Part shown: piece by piece, positions 25,610 through 34,534 of the stretch
Numbering within the stretch: the first letter of the stretch is position 1
Layout: each line of letters begins with the position of its first letter
Source: Psychrobacillus glaciei
GTDB taxonomy: Bacteria; Bacillota; Bacilli; Bacillales_A; Planococcaceae
DNA: 64,000 bases
Direction of reading: 5' to 3'
Assembly (NCBI RefSeq): GCF_008973485.1
Contig: NZ_CP031223.1
Span: 2,604,001-2,668,000 of the forward strand
Notes under the pieces: generated by a model
Told to the model about the DNA's origin: nothing
Seen by the model: the letters and a program-made list of their open reading frames with translations, nothing else
Database searches by the model: none
Made by a program: the position numbers and the translations under genes

Positions 25610-26959
25610 TTATTCCGATCCTTGTTCAATAATATTTCCAGCTTTATCATAATAACTACCCTCTGGTAATTCGTTAGAAACTTCTCCACTAGTCGAATGA
25701 TCCGTCACACCACTACCACTCGAATCTGTTAATGGGGTTTTCTCTATATCTGGTAAACCATCCCCATTCATATCAATTGTAAGGTCAGGATCAGAGATAG
25801 CCGGTACTTCAGGCGTAAGAGAAGACCTTAAAATGATTCTATTTTTCAGAGGATAATAATCTTGGCTGATAAGCTCCTCTTTTTCAAATGGGCCAGCTTT
25901 TTCAGAAATAGTTCGGTAAACATACACTCGAAGTCCAGACTCTCCTTCTTGTATAAGCTCCTCTTGTCCCGGACTTAACTCAGAAGAATAACGATAAATC
26001 GTTCTAGGTTTAATTTCCAAGCTATCTCTCACCTGATTTTTTGCAATAGTATCTAAAGGAATTGAATATAATTCTACTAATAGACTTGAGTCTTTTATCG
26101 TTAACTTTAACTTTGCAGGTGAATTATTCACATTCATAAACTTCAAATCTTCATTTTTATTTCTATGTATTCCCGCTTCAATTCCTGGTTCCAAGTAGAG
26201 AGGGATTTCACCTTGTGAATGTCGTTCTACGACCTCATAATTCGTTTGAAGTAACACACTATATATCATAGAAGCAACGAAATCTACTGCCTCATTATTT
26301 GTTCCTAAATCGACATCACTTAAATGCTCAAGCAAAGAAAATACTTCTCCACTTCCAATAACTTGATCATTTAATGCAGAGACAATATTCTCCAAACCAT
26401 GAGAGGTACTAGGTATTTCTTCCACATCAAAGGCAACACGTTCCGTTTCGAATAACGAAAAGTCTAATGCAACACTCTCAATAGGGCCGGAAGAGAGAAC
26501 ACCAACTTGGGAGATGATACTAGCAAGCGTATCTTCTTTATTCAATTGCGCTTGTTGTTCTATTAAACTATTTACTTCTGGATTCACAGAAAATTGCAAA
26601 GGTATATTAATAGTGGGAGTTGATTTCCAAAATGCATACCATGGTTTATCTAATTCATTAAAGTATTGCTCGACAGTAGATTCAACATCAAATGTAAACC
26701 AATCAGGCTGCAAGGTAAGGTTCGTATGATTCCCAGTTAATAGTATCGGCCTTTCCTTCCACTCCAATATTTTCGAATTAAGTAGAGTACTGATTTCATT
26801 TTTTTTGAGGAACTCCACTTCTTGACCACCAATTGTAGATCCAGATATTTCACTATCCGCCTTTACTGACTGTTGCCAAGGTGTAAAATTACCGGCCCAT
26901 AAATAAACGAGAATAAAGATTAAAATAAATAGTAGAAAAGTTTTCCTAATAATTTTCAC
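25610..26959 (-). CDS. VanW/G5-domain exported protein at the head of the pilus operon
   Basis: 449 residues. An N-terminal signal anchor (FLLFILIFILVYLWAG) precedes a VanW-type region (about 195-300, LENIVSALNDQVIGSGEVFSL) and a G5-like segment (about 310-380, with YRYSSELSPGQEELIQEGES). A DMNGDGLPD calcium-loop-like motif sits near residue 400, and a Ser/Thr-rich tail closes the protein. GTG start with AAGGG eight bases upstream. VanW and G5 domains are associated with cell-wall glycans, so it may anchor or guide the pilus through the Gram-positive wall (inference). It lies 17 bases before pilB. Confidence 0.8.
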   Translation of the reverse strand: MKIIRKTFLLFILIFILVYLWAGNFTPWQQSVKADSEISGSTIGGQEVEFLKKNEISTLLNSKILEWKERPILLTGNHTNLTLQPDWFTFDVESTVEQYFNELDKPWYAFWKSTPTINIPLQFSVNPEVNSLIEQQAQLNKEDTLASIISQVGVLSSGPIESVALDFSLFETERVAFDVEEIPSTSHGLENIVSALNDQVIGSGEVFSLLEHLSDVDLGTNNEAVDFVASMIYSVLLQTNYEVVERHSQGEIPLYLEPGIEAGIHRNKNEDLKFMNVNNSPAKLKLTIKDSSLLVELYSIPLDTIAKNQVRDSLEIKPRTIYRYSSELSPGQEELIQEGESGLRVYVYRTISEKAGPFEKEELISQDYYPLKNRIILRSSLTPEVPAISDPDLTIDMNGDGLPDIEKTPLTDSSGSGVTDHSTSGEVSNELPEGSYYDKAGNIIEQGSE

Positions 26960-27324
26960 AGTAGCATCCCTTTCTAAAAACTTTCATTATTTTTTTTTAG
27001 ATAATAACCATCTTCCCTAACTTTTAGGTAAATAAACTTATTTTCAAGTGCTTTTTTTAGGAATTTAGTAATAGATTAATAATATTTTACATATCAGTTA
27101 AAAAGTAATTGATTCTTTTTTCTTAGTTATATATGATTAAGCTACAAAATACAAGACTATTTGTAAGTTTTCATAAATAAATTTTAACACACAAATCTCA
27201 GGAATTAACAGTTATTTTCAAAAAGAGAGTAATTCTATATAATATAGTAGATTTAAGTCTTAGAAAATGTTTAGATAAGATGTAAGAATTATTAAATATT
27301 TTCTATAAAAAGGAGGAGATTCTT
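26960..27324. other. Divergent regulatory region between the two pilus operons
   Basis: 365 bases, extremely AT-rich, without a coding frame. It must hold the promoter for the minus-strand pil operon and the one for the plus-strand minor pilins (27215-27243). I saw no clear -35/-10 pair on the minus strand and no recognisable c-di-GMP riboswitch. Confidence 0.6.
27215..27243 (+). promoter_or_regulatory. Putative promoter of the minor-pilin operon
   Basis: TTTTCA (27215-27220) and TATAAT (27238-27243) with a 17-base spacer, about 80 bases before the first minor pilin start. The -10 is consensus, the -35 matches 4 of 6. Confidence 0.5.
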
Positions 27325-27777
27325 ATGTTTTTGAAACATAAAAACACAAATGGATTTACACTGATCGAAATTCTAGCATCTATAGTTCTCCTCACTGTAA
27401 TAATTTCGATGTTTTTAACAATGTTTCCACAAATGGCGAATATGAATAATAGAACAGGAGATAATCTTGATGCAGCAAACGTTGGGAAGGAGCTATTAGT
27501 AATTATAAAGAAAAATAACTATAATAACTTTTCTAATAACACAAATCTTGCTATTAAAGAAAAGATACACACCATTTCAATAAATAAATCTAATAATGAT
27601 TATTTACTTCTAAAAGATACATATAAATCTTTTTTCATCGAAATAAAAATATATAACTCAAAAGTTTTTCCAGATAATAGTACAAATCAGTTATATAAAG
27701 TTTCCATTGAAGTGAAAAAAAATGAAGCAAGTCCAACTCCTTTAACTACTACATATGGTTATATTAAAGGTAACTGA
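27325..27777 (+). CDS. PilV-like minor prepilin
   Basis: 150 residues. The leader KHKNTNG is followed by FTLIEILASIVLLTVIISMF, a standard class III signal with Glu5. The soluble part (about 115 residues) is Asn/Lys-rich and has no recognised domain. AAGGAGGAGATTCTT precedes the ATG. It is the first of three plus-strand genes encoding prepilin-like proteins, divergent from the main pil operon. Codon use is very AT-rich compared with pilB and pilT. Minor pilins of this class prime assembly at the tip. Confidence 0.83.
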   Translation: MFLKHKNTNGFTLIEILASIVLLTVIISMFLTMFPQMANMNNRTGDNLDAANVGKELLVIIKKNNYNNFSNNTNLAIKEKIHTISINKSNNDYLLLKDTYKSFFIEIKIYNSKVFPDNSTNQLYKVSIEVKKNEASPTPLTTTYGYIKGN

Positions 27778-27794
27778 TAGATTGAGGTGATTAA

Positions 27795-28262
27795 GTGAAG
27801 AGTAAGATGAATGAGAAAGGAATTACTTTAGTAGAATTACTTGCTGCCCTTGTTTTATTTGGAATAATAGCAGTACTTATTTGGAAATTCTTTTTTCAAG
27901 CTATAGATTTTAGTGATAGAGCAATTTCAAAAAATCAATTGCAGCAAGAAGCAAACTTGATAGTAAATACTATTCAGCAATTGCATACTAAATCTACAAT
28001 CCTATTTATAACTATTGTTGAGCCTGATATAGATAAATTTGGTTCTAAAATTGAAGTTGGATATTCAACAAAAGAAAATCCCACTAAAGTAAAATATGAG
28101 TATTTTGAGAGAGGTAATATTAGATATAAAATAAATGAGCCAATATCGTCGAACCCAGGAAATTTCTTTAATTTCGACATTTCCTTAAAATCCGAAAAAA
28201 AGCCATCTATTTATTTTGATACTAAGACAACATTTAGCAAACTTTCTGCCAAACCTAAATAA
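27795..28262 (+). CDS. PilW/ComGF-like minor prepilin
   Basis: 155 residues. KSKMNEKG precedes ITLVELLAALVLFGIIAVLI, with Glu5 in place. The next residues (SDRAISKNQLQQEANLIVNT) match the helix seen in PilW/ComGF-type minor pilins. GTG start with GAGGTGA seven bases upstream, 17 bases after the previous stop. The soluble domain has no family I recognise. Confidence 0.8.
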   Translation: MKSKMNEKGITLVELLAALVLFGIIAVLIWKFFFQAIDFSDRAISKNQLQQEANLIVNTIQQLHTKSTILFITIVEPDIDKFGSKIEVGYSTKENPTKVKYEYFERGNIRYKINEPISSNPGNFFNFDISLKSEKKPSIYFDTKTTFSKLSAKPK

Positions 28263-28276
28263 GGGAGTTGAAATTC

Positions 28277-30490
28277 TTGAAAAAAATACGCAATGAACAA
28301 GGCTACACTCTTTTACTAACTCTTGTACTAGTCACCCTAGTTGTTATCCTCTTCTCTACATTTACTGTTAAAGCATTGAGTCAACAAAAACAAGTAGAAA
28401 AGACTGATGATAACTACGAAGCTACTGCAATAGCAGAAATGGGGGTAGAATACTACCGAGTAGGTATCTTGAATCTAATTGCATTTTATGCAGATGATAC
28501 GAAAAAAAAATTAAGCAACGAAGAGAAATTAGATGATCAAAAAATAAACGAAATAAAAAACAAGCAAATGGAACTACTCAAAGTGGATATTAATTCTTTC
28601 CTCAATAGTTCAGTAAATAATCAAATTGAGGTTTCAAATTTTCCTTATCTTACAACTTTTAGAAAATCACTATTAAAGTACAATAATGTAACAAGTTCAT
28701 GGGACCTAAACGTCACTGGTGATATTGGAAAGAAATCCAAAATAATATCAACTACTTTTCAATTACCAGATAACTTAGATTTAGTTAAAACTACATTAAT
28801 AAGTGGTGATGGAAAACCAACGGGTATTGATACAGAAAAAAACAAAACTTTATTTCCCCCATTTAATTTAGAAAATACAGCATTCTCAAAATTGGTACCA
28901 CGACTAACTTTACCAACAACTAAATACGAGCAAATAAGTCCCAAAATAAGCGAATGTCCAGAAAAGGACACGGATACCGGAAATGTTAACGAGGAATTTT
29001 ACTGTTATAAAAGTAATCTTAATTTCAGTAATAATAATAAATTAGAAAAAATTATTAATTTAAATTTATATTATACCGGTAGTTCTGATATTGGGATTAT
29101 AAATTCAAATTTTAAAAACCTAAATAATTTTTTTGCAGATAAATCTATTAATATTACCACTAATGCTAACACCAAAAGCAACACCTCCTATTTTATTAAT
29201 GGCGACTTCAGCATGAGTGAACCTTTAAATAGTTCAAGTAATTCTACACTTCACTCAATAGGAAACATTACTTTAAAAAAAGCGATTAACAATATGACAA
29301 ACATGAAAATCTATTCTGAAAAGAAAATCACAACATTAGAACCATTTCCTGCAAAAAATTTAACTTTGTATGCTAATAATACTCAATTAAGTACTTTGAA
29401 TTCCCTTACGAATAGTCTAATTGAAATTGAAAATCAAGCAAAATTCGAAGGTATTGGAAGTTCAATGGACAACAGTCAAATCCAAATTAATAATGCAAAT
29501 AAATCGAATTACACAAACTCGACAGCGTACTTAGCAGAGTTTAAATATTTTAATAAAATTACTAATAATAGCACAGTTAAAGTGAATGGAAATACAATGG
29601 TCACTGATTATATAGATACAATAGATGGAAAAAGTAATTTTTTAGTAAATGGAAACCTTACCAATCCATACACGAATAAAATTAGTGGAGGTAGTACAGT
29701 TAAGATTATTGGTAATGCTATTTTCCCTAAATATATTGACACTATTGATGGTGGCAGTAACCTTTTAGTAAATGGCGACTTTACTACTTCTTACATTAAT
29801 AAAATTATTGGGAAAAGTACAGTTATGGTTAATGGAAATGCTACTTTTTCAAATTACAATGACACTATAGATAGTGGTAGCAGCTTTTTAGTAAATGGAG
29901 ATTATACTGCTTCTTACATTAATAATATTAGTGAAGGAAGTACTCTTATGATAAACGGGGAAGCTAATTTTGGTGCATATATTAACAATATTAATGGAGG
30001 TAGCACTATTTTTGTAGGGAAAAATGGTAATGTCGGAAAATTAATAATTAATGATGGTCGTATGGAAGTAAACGGCACACTTAATATTAACGGTGGTAAT
30101 AATTCCGAAATCAAAAAAGGAACATTACTAGTAAATAGCATTAATCTTATCGGTCCTGCAAAAAATAATAAAGAAAACATTTCCGTTAGCGGAACAGGAA
30201 AGCTCTGTATTAGAGATTATAAAAGCTCAAGTACACTTCTTGAACACGTAAAATCTACGGCTAGTGGTAGCATAATATTTTTAAATAAAGAAATGCTAGA
30301 TAATCAGATTGAAAAACTAAAAGGCTATGGCGGGGGAAGTCATATCCAACAAGCTGGAAACACAAAGTTTAATTCGGAATGTGGAATGAGCAGCAATTCT
30401 CTAACTCCATTACCTCCCAATATTTATGATATAAACAATGATTTCTTCACTACAGAAGAAGATATTACTACAAAAATAGAATATCAGTAA
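28277..30490 (+). CDS. Large PilX/GspK-like tip pilin candidate with 41-residue tandem repeats
   Basis: 737 residues from the TTG at 28277, which has AAGGGAG nine bases upstream; the TTG at 28268 is too close. The N-terminus KKIRNEQG|YTLLLTLVLVTLVVIL is prepilin-like but position 5 is Leu, not Glu, as in GspK/PilX subunits that cap the fibre. About 400 Asn/Ser-rich residues follow (two cysteines in ECPEKD and FYCYKS). Residues 432-595 are four exact 41-residue repeats (STVxVNG...YIDTIDGGSxxLVNG...), then a related tail (MEVNGTLNINGG). The pattern suggests a beta-solenoid. Adhesion at the tip is inference. The terminator is at 30491. Confidence 0.75.
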   Translation: MKKIRNEQGYTLLLTLVLVTLVVILFSTFTVKALSQQKQVEKTDDNYEATAIAEMGVEYYRVGILNLIAFYADDTKKKLSNEEKLDDQKINEIKNKQMELLKVDINSFLNSSVNNQIEVSNFPYLTTFRKSLLKYNNVTSSWDLNVTGDIGKKSKIISTTFQLPDNLDLVKTTLISGDGKPTGIDTEKNKTLFPPFNLENTAFSKLVPRLTLPTTKYEQISPKISECPEKDTDTGNVNEEFYCYKSNLNFSNNNKLEKIINLNLYYTGSSDIGIINSNFKNLNNFFADKSINITTNANTKSNTSYFINGDFSMSEPLNSSSNSTLHSIGNITLKKAINNMTNMKIYSEKKITTLEPFPAKNLTLYANNTQLSTLNSLTNSLIEIENQAKFEGIGSSMDNSQIQINNANKSNYTNSTAYLAEFKYFNKITNNSTVKVNGNTMVTDYIDTIDGKSNFLVNGNLTNPYTNKISGGSTVKIIGNAIFPKYIDTIDGGSNLLVNGDFTTSYINKIIGKSTVMVNGNATFSNYNDTIDSGSSFLVNGDYTASYINNISEGSTLMINGEANFGAYINNINGGSTIFVGKNGNVGKLIINDGRMEVNGTLNINGGNNSEIKKGTLLVNSINLIGPAKNNKENISVSGTGKLCIRDYKSSSTLLEHVKSTASGSIIFLNKEMLDNQIEKLKGYGGGSHIQQAGNTKFNSECGMSSNSLTPLPPNIYDINNDFFTTEEDITTKIEYQ
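29570..30061 (+). repeat. Four in-frame 41-codon tandem repeats in the tip-pilin gene
   Basis: The 492 bases encode four units of exactly 41 residues. Each begins STV or STL and has a half-unit structure: STVxVNGxxx...YIDTIDGG then SNFLVNGDxT...YINKIxG. The fourth unit is the most divergent. Identical spacing with diverged codons points to old duplications kept by structural selection. Confidence 0.85.
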
Positions 30491-30531
30491 AAAATGAGAG
30501 AATCCATAATTTAATTGGATTCTCTCATTTT
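30491..30531. terminator. Bidirectional terminator between the tip pilin and the diguanylate cyclase
   Basis: AATGAGAGAATCC / GGATTCTCTCATT, a 13-bp stem flanked by A-run and T-run, between convergent genes. It serves both strands. Confidence 0.92.
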
Positions 30532-30542
30532 TTCACTTCAAA

Positions 30543-32246
30543 CTATTTAACATACTCCGCAACCCTATTCCTACCAGCCTGCTTTGCTCCAACATAAAGC
30601 GCACGATCTGCATTTCTTAATAAACCCATTCCTTCTTCACTATCCTCTGGAGCTGAGGCAACCCCTATACTTGCAGTAATAAAAATAATTTCTTCTCGAG
30701 ATACATCGTCTAAGTCTAGCTGGACAATAAATGGTGTTTGCTCCACTTTTCGACGAAGTTGTTCAGCAATGGAGAAGGCTTGTAATTTTGAATAATTAGG
30801 GAGCAGAATAACGAATTCTTCCCCCCCATATCTGGCAACTGTCCCACTGGAGCCAATTTCTTGACTAATAATTCGAGCGAACTCTTGCAGGATTAGATTT
30901 CCGCTATGATGGCCATACGTATCGTTGACGACTTTGAATTTGTCGATATCTATCATGATTAAAGAGACCGAATGATACTTACCTTCCTCTATTTTTTTCA
31001 TATCCAGTTCCAATTGTTTGTCCAAATAACGGTAGTTATGAATTTTCGTCAATTCACAAATCTCGCTTTTTTCAACGGCTTCTTTCACATATCTTGCTTT
31101 TTCTAGCGACACCGCAAAATAAGAGCATAATAAATGAACAATCTTTAACTGATAAGGTTCAAATGCATATTTCTCTCTAGCAGCTAATATAAGCACGCCT
31201 TCTATTCGTTGGTTACGATAGATCGGTACACACATAAGGCTTTGCATATCATCTGCTAAAAACGGAGGCATCATATAATTCCACTCAGATTGTTTTTTAT
31301 ATAAAACAGGAACCCCTTTTTCATATACTTTACCTGCGAGACTATATTTGATATCTTCATGAGAGCATTGAATTTCTTTATTCACACCATCTTCCATTGC
31401 ACGTAAAATGAAAAACTGATCATCGACATTATCGACAATATAGCCACAATCAATAGGAAACATATTCGCTAATCGCTCTAAAAACATGTCCAAAATTTCT
31501 TTCCCAGTCATTCGCTCTGCCAACTGATGCCCAAACTCACTTGCTTTGTTCAGATCAGCATTTACTTTTTCCGAATTACTATACATCCTGATGAGTAAAG
31601 TGATTGATATCAATGGTATTCCAAGCAGCCATAATGCTGTGGTACCTATCGAGCTTTCGAAAAGATATAAACTCAAACCAAATGGCAAAGTCATTAGTAA
31701 ACAAGAAACTTCCCAGTAGAAATCTTTTGTTAATAGTACCGGATTGAAACCGCATACATATTCACGAATATATAAAATTATATGGTTCAATAAAATATAA
31801 GAAATCGCATAAATCGAGCCATATATAACCACATCTTTTAAGTTTAAATTTCCTATTTCATAGCCTAATGCCATGACGAGTGAGCCACATAAAAGAGAAA
31901 GACCAAAAAACATAAAAGAATTGAAAAAATATTTATAAAGTGTCTGTCGATTTATCTTCATATGATAAACAAGTGGAAACATGCATAATTGCATAGAAAT
32001 AATTTCAGCTAAAAGGCCAAATTTCAAAAAGATAGCCATATTAACCCATAATACTAAAATAATTGTCGATCCTGCGATAAAGAAGGGAAATATACTTGAT
32101 AATAAAGCCAACAGTAAAAAATATCCATAATGCTCCCAGTTAGTCAGATGAGTTGGTGACTTTAAGTATACTAGCACTGTACCTAAAGGCACGCATACTA
32201 GCCACATTATCGCCATTATTCTTTTTGCTTTATGTGTATAATTCAT
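30543..32246 (-). CDS. Membrane GAF-GGDEF protein, probable diguanylate cyclase
   Basis: 567 residues. About eight N-terminal membrane helices (1-225) lead to a GAF domain (about 245-385, CGYIVDNVDDQFFILRAMEDG) and a GGDEF domain (about 395-565). The catalytic loop YGGEEFVILLP is intact and SLIMIDIDKFKVVNDTYGHHSG carries the metal-binding aspartate and the substrate site. It is convergent with the minor pilin operon and shares its terminator. It is the second cyclase-type gene of the pilus region. Confidence 0.9.
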   Translation of the reverse strand: MNYTHKAKRIMAIMWLVCVPLGTVLVYLKSPTHLTNWEHYGYFLLLALLSSIFPFFIAGSTIILVLWVNMAIFLKFGLLAEIISMQLCMFPLVYHMKINRQTLYKYFFNSFMFFGLSLLCGSLVMALGYEIGNLNLKDVVIYGSIYAISYILLNHIILYIREYVCGFNPVLLTKDFYWEVSCLLMTLPFGLSLYLFESSIGTTALWLLGIPLISITLLIRMYSNSEKVNADLNKASEFGHQLAERMTGKEILDMFLERLANMFPIDCGYIVDNVDDQFFILRAMEDGVNKEIQCSHEDIKYSLAGKVYEKGVPVLYKKQSEWNYMMPPFLADDMQSLMCVPIYRNQRIEGVLILAAREKYAFEPYQLKIVHLLCSYFAVSLEKARYVKEAVEKSEICELTKIHNYRYLDKQLELDMKKIEEGKYHSVSLIMIDIDKFKVVNDTYGHHSGNLILQEFARIISQEIGSSGTVARYGGEEFVILLPNYSKLQAFSIAEQLRRKVEQTPFIVQLDLDDVSREEIIFITASIGVASAPEDSEEGMGLLRNADRALYVGAKQAGRNRVAEYVK

Positions 32247-32344
32247 AGGACTATTAATCTCCTCTTCGCACTTTTTTCCATTACTATTAGCTCATTACTT
32301 TATTCATTAAATTGTAACACTTAATTAAAAGAAAAATTCAAATA

Positions 32345-33568
32345 CTATTTACCTGTTTTTCTTCTAATTTCTGAGATGAAGTATAAAGACCCCGTGATTA
32401 TAGTCACATCACTATTTAGATTATTTTTTATATTGATTTTATCTATATCTTTAGTAATGATTTTGTCGTCATGAAAACAATATTTATACAATTCTTTAGC
32501 AGTTAAAGCACGTTCATGGTGAAATTCTACAAATTCAAATGAGGAACCTACTTCCTCTAACTTTCTTAACATATACAGATAATCTTTATCCTTTAAAATG
32601 CCAATTATAAAATGGATTCGTTTATTTGGAAAATGTTTTTTTATTGTTTCAACTAAAGCATCAATACTAGCTTGGTTATGGGCTCCATCAATATAAATGT
32701 CTTCCCTTATTTTCTCCATTCTTCCAGATAAACTAGCTTGTTCCACTGCCACTTGCGTTTTACTTTCCTCTAAACTAAAACCACATTCTAATAATGCAGT
32801 TATGCTTAGGGCCATATTAGACAATTGATGATTACCTATCATTTTTGGATGTAAAAGCTCAAATTGAACATTGTCGTATGTATATGTATTGTTTTTTACA
32901 TTAAATTCTCTTTCACATTCAATAACAGCAGCATTTTTTTCATTTGCTTCTTTAATAAATACATTTCTTGCTTCTTCTACTAACTGACCTATAACCAGTT
33001 TGCCATTCTCTTTCAAAACTCCTGCTTTATGCCAACTTATTTCTTCTATTGTGTCTCCTAAAAAATTGGTATGATCAATCGAAATACTTGGGATGACAGC
33101 AATCGACTTTTTCATTACATTCGTACTATCAAACCTTCCACCCATACCAGCTTCGATGAAGATGACATCTAAAGCTTCTTCTTCAAACACTAAAAAAGCT
33201 GTCACCGTCAACAATTCAAAATCTGTTAGCATTCCACTTAGTCCTGTTTGTTGCATCTTTTGAAACGCTCTATCCATTTGTTTAGATGTTATATTATGAC
33301 CGTTCAATTGAATTTGATCATGAACATCTATAATACACGGTGACGTAAATGATCCATAAGTTATTCCGTGTTCTCTGGCGATAGCACTTAAAAATGCAAT
33401 AGTTGAGCCTTTTCCATTCGTACCAGCTACATGTATTATTCGGTGTTTGTTTTGTGGGTTTCCCAGTTTATCTAAAGCTATTTGAATAGATTCTAATCCT
33501 GGTTTTATAATCGTTTCACTTAGTACTTTCCACTTTTTTTTATATAAATTAAAATTAGTTATTTCCAC
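32345..33568 (-). CDS. folC: FolC, folylpolyglutamate synthase / dihydrofolate synthase
   Basis: 407 residues. Mur-ligase-type motifs: HVAGTNGKGSTIAFLSAIA (P-loop, near 47), IEAGMGGRFDSTNV, SIDHTNFLGDTIEEISWHKAGV and the C-terminal domain GRMEKIREDIYIDGAHN. It adds glutamates to folate. It starts with GTG (AGGGTGA upstream) and is somewhat shorter than usual at the N-terminus. In B. subtilis it follows valS directly and precedes comC; here an ATP-grasp pair separates it from valS and the pilus locus from comC. Confidence 0.93.
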   Translation of the reverse strand: MEITNFNLYKKKWKVLSETIIKPGLESIQIALDKLGNPQNKHRIIHVAGTNGKGSTIAFLSAIAREHGITYGSFTSPCIIDVHDQIQLNGHNITSKQMDRAFQKMQQTGLSGMLTDFELLTVTAFLVFEEEALDVIFIEAGMGGRFDSTNVMKKSIAVIPSISIDHTNFLGDTIEEISWHKAGVLKENGKLVIGQLVEEARNVFIKEANEKNAAVIECEREFNVKNNTYTYDNVQFELLHPKMIGNHQLSNMALSITALLECGFSLEESKTQVAVEQASLSGRMEKIREDIYIDGAHNQASIDALVETIKKHFPNKRIHFIIGILKDKDYLYMLRKLEEVGSSFEFVEFHHERALTAKELYKYCFHDDKIITKDIDKINIKNNLNSDVTIITGSLYFISEIRRKTGK

Positions 33569-33655
33569 TTACTTCACCCTATTCCTTCTAGATTAAATTC
33601 GTGCTAAACTTCTTGTGGATACTATTATATCATGCATTAGCGGAGGTCAATCATT

Positions 33656-34534
33656 ATGCAAACATGTTGGATTGTATACAACGGTAGTCTTACAGATGAA
33701 AAATTTATCGATCAAGCTCTCCTCCTACAAGAAGCAGCTAATAAGCAAGAAATTCAAGCAACATTAGTTAAAAATTATGAGCTTTTAATGGACGTCCAGC
33801 ATGGATTACATGAAAAACCGGACTTTGTCGTCTTTTTAGATAAAGACATATTATTAGCAAAGTTTCTAAAAAATGAAGGAATTCCTGTATTTAATGATCC
33901 AGATGTTATTGAAATTTGTGACAATAAAGCTAGGCAATACATGGCATTAGCAAATGCTCACATTCCAATGCCAAGAACCATTATAGCTCCAAAAGTGTAT
34001 GCTAACTTTACAATTCAGCATACCGGATTCTATGAGCAAGTATTACAAACGATTCATCTACCTATGATTATTAAAGAAGCACATGGATCTTTTGGTATGA
34101 AAGTATATTTAATCGAAACTAAAAAACAGTTTTTCGATAAAGTGGAAGAACTGAATGGAAAAGAATATGTTTTCCAAGAGTATATTGAGTCAAGTAGAGG
34201 CCGTGATATTCGTGTAAATGTTGTCGGTGGACAAGTAGTTGCATGTATGTACCGACATTCTGAAACAGATTTTCGTGCAAATATTACAAACGGCGGAACA
34301 GCTTCACCTATCATTCTTACGGAAAGACAAAAAGAGGTCGCGATACTTGCTGCTCAAGTATTAAATGCAGAATTTGCCGGTGTCGATTTGTTGTTCGGAG
34401 AAGATGAAGAGCCATTAGTTTGCGAAGTGAACGGCGTTGCGCATATCCGTAATCTATACAATGTAACCGGTATTAATGTAGGAGATGCAATGATCAGTTA
34501 CATACTTTCCAAAGTAGGCGCTGTTGTAATATGA
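33656..34534 (+). CDS. RimK-like ATP-grasp ligase 1
   Basis: 292 residues. An N-terminal pre-ATP-grasp domain (1-95, WIVYNGSLTDEKFIDQALLLQ) is followed by the ATP-grasp fold: PMIIKEAHGSFGMKVYL (nucleotide-binding lysine and glycine loop, near 140), VFQEYIESSRGRDIRVNVVG (near 180), RANITNGGTASPI and the metal site CEVNGVAHIRNLYNVTGINV (near 262). The family joins an amino acid to a carboxylate through an acyl phosphate; substrate unknown. GGAGG precedes the ATG. It overlaps the next gene by 4 bases and diverges from folC by 87 bases. Confidence 0.83.
   Translation: MQTCWIVYNGSLTDEKFIDQALLLQEAANKQEIQATLVKNYELLMDVQHGLHEKPDFVVFLDKDILLAKFLKNEGIPVFNDPDVIEICDNKARQYMALANAHIPMPRTIIAPKVYANFTIQHTGFYEQVLQTIHLPMIIKEAHGSFGMKVYLIETKKQFFDKVEELNGKEYVFQEYIESSRGRDIRVNVVGGQVVACMYRHSETDFRANITNGGTASPIILTERQKEVAILAAQVLNAEFAGVDLLFGEDEEPLVCEVNGVAHIRNLYNVTGINVGDAMISYILSKVGAVVI

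Noticed and set aside
26960-27324. c-di-GMP riboswitch in the pilus divergent region
   Set aside because: I looked for the conserved GEMM core and tetraloop receptor and saw none; the region is almost entirely A and T.
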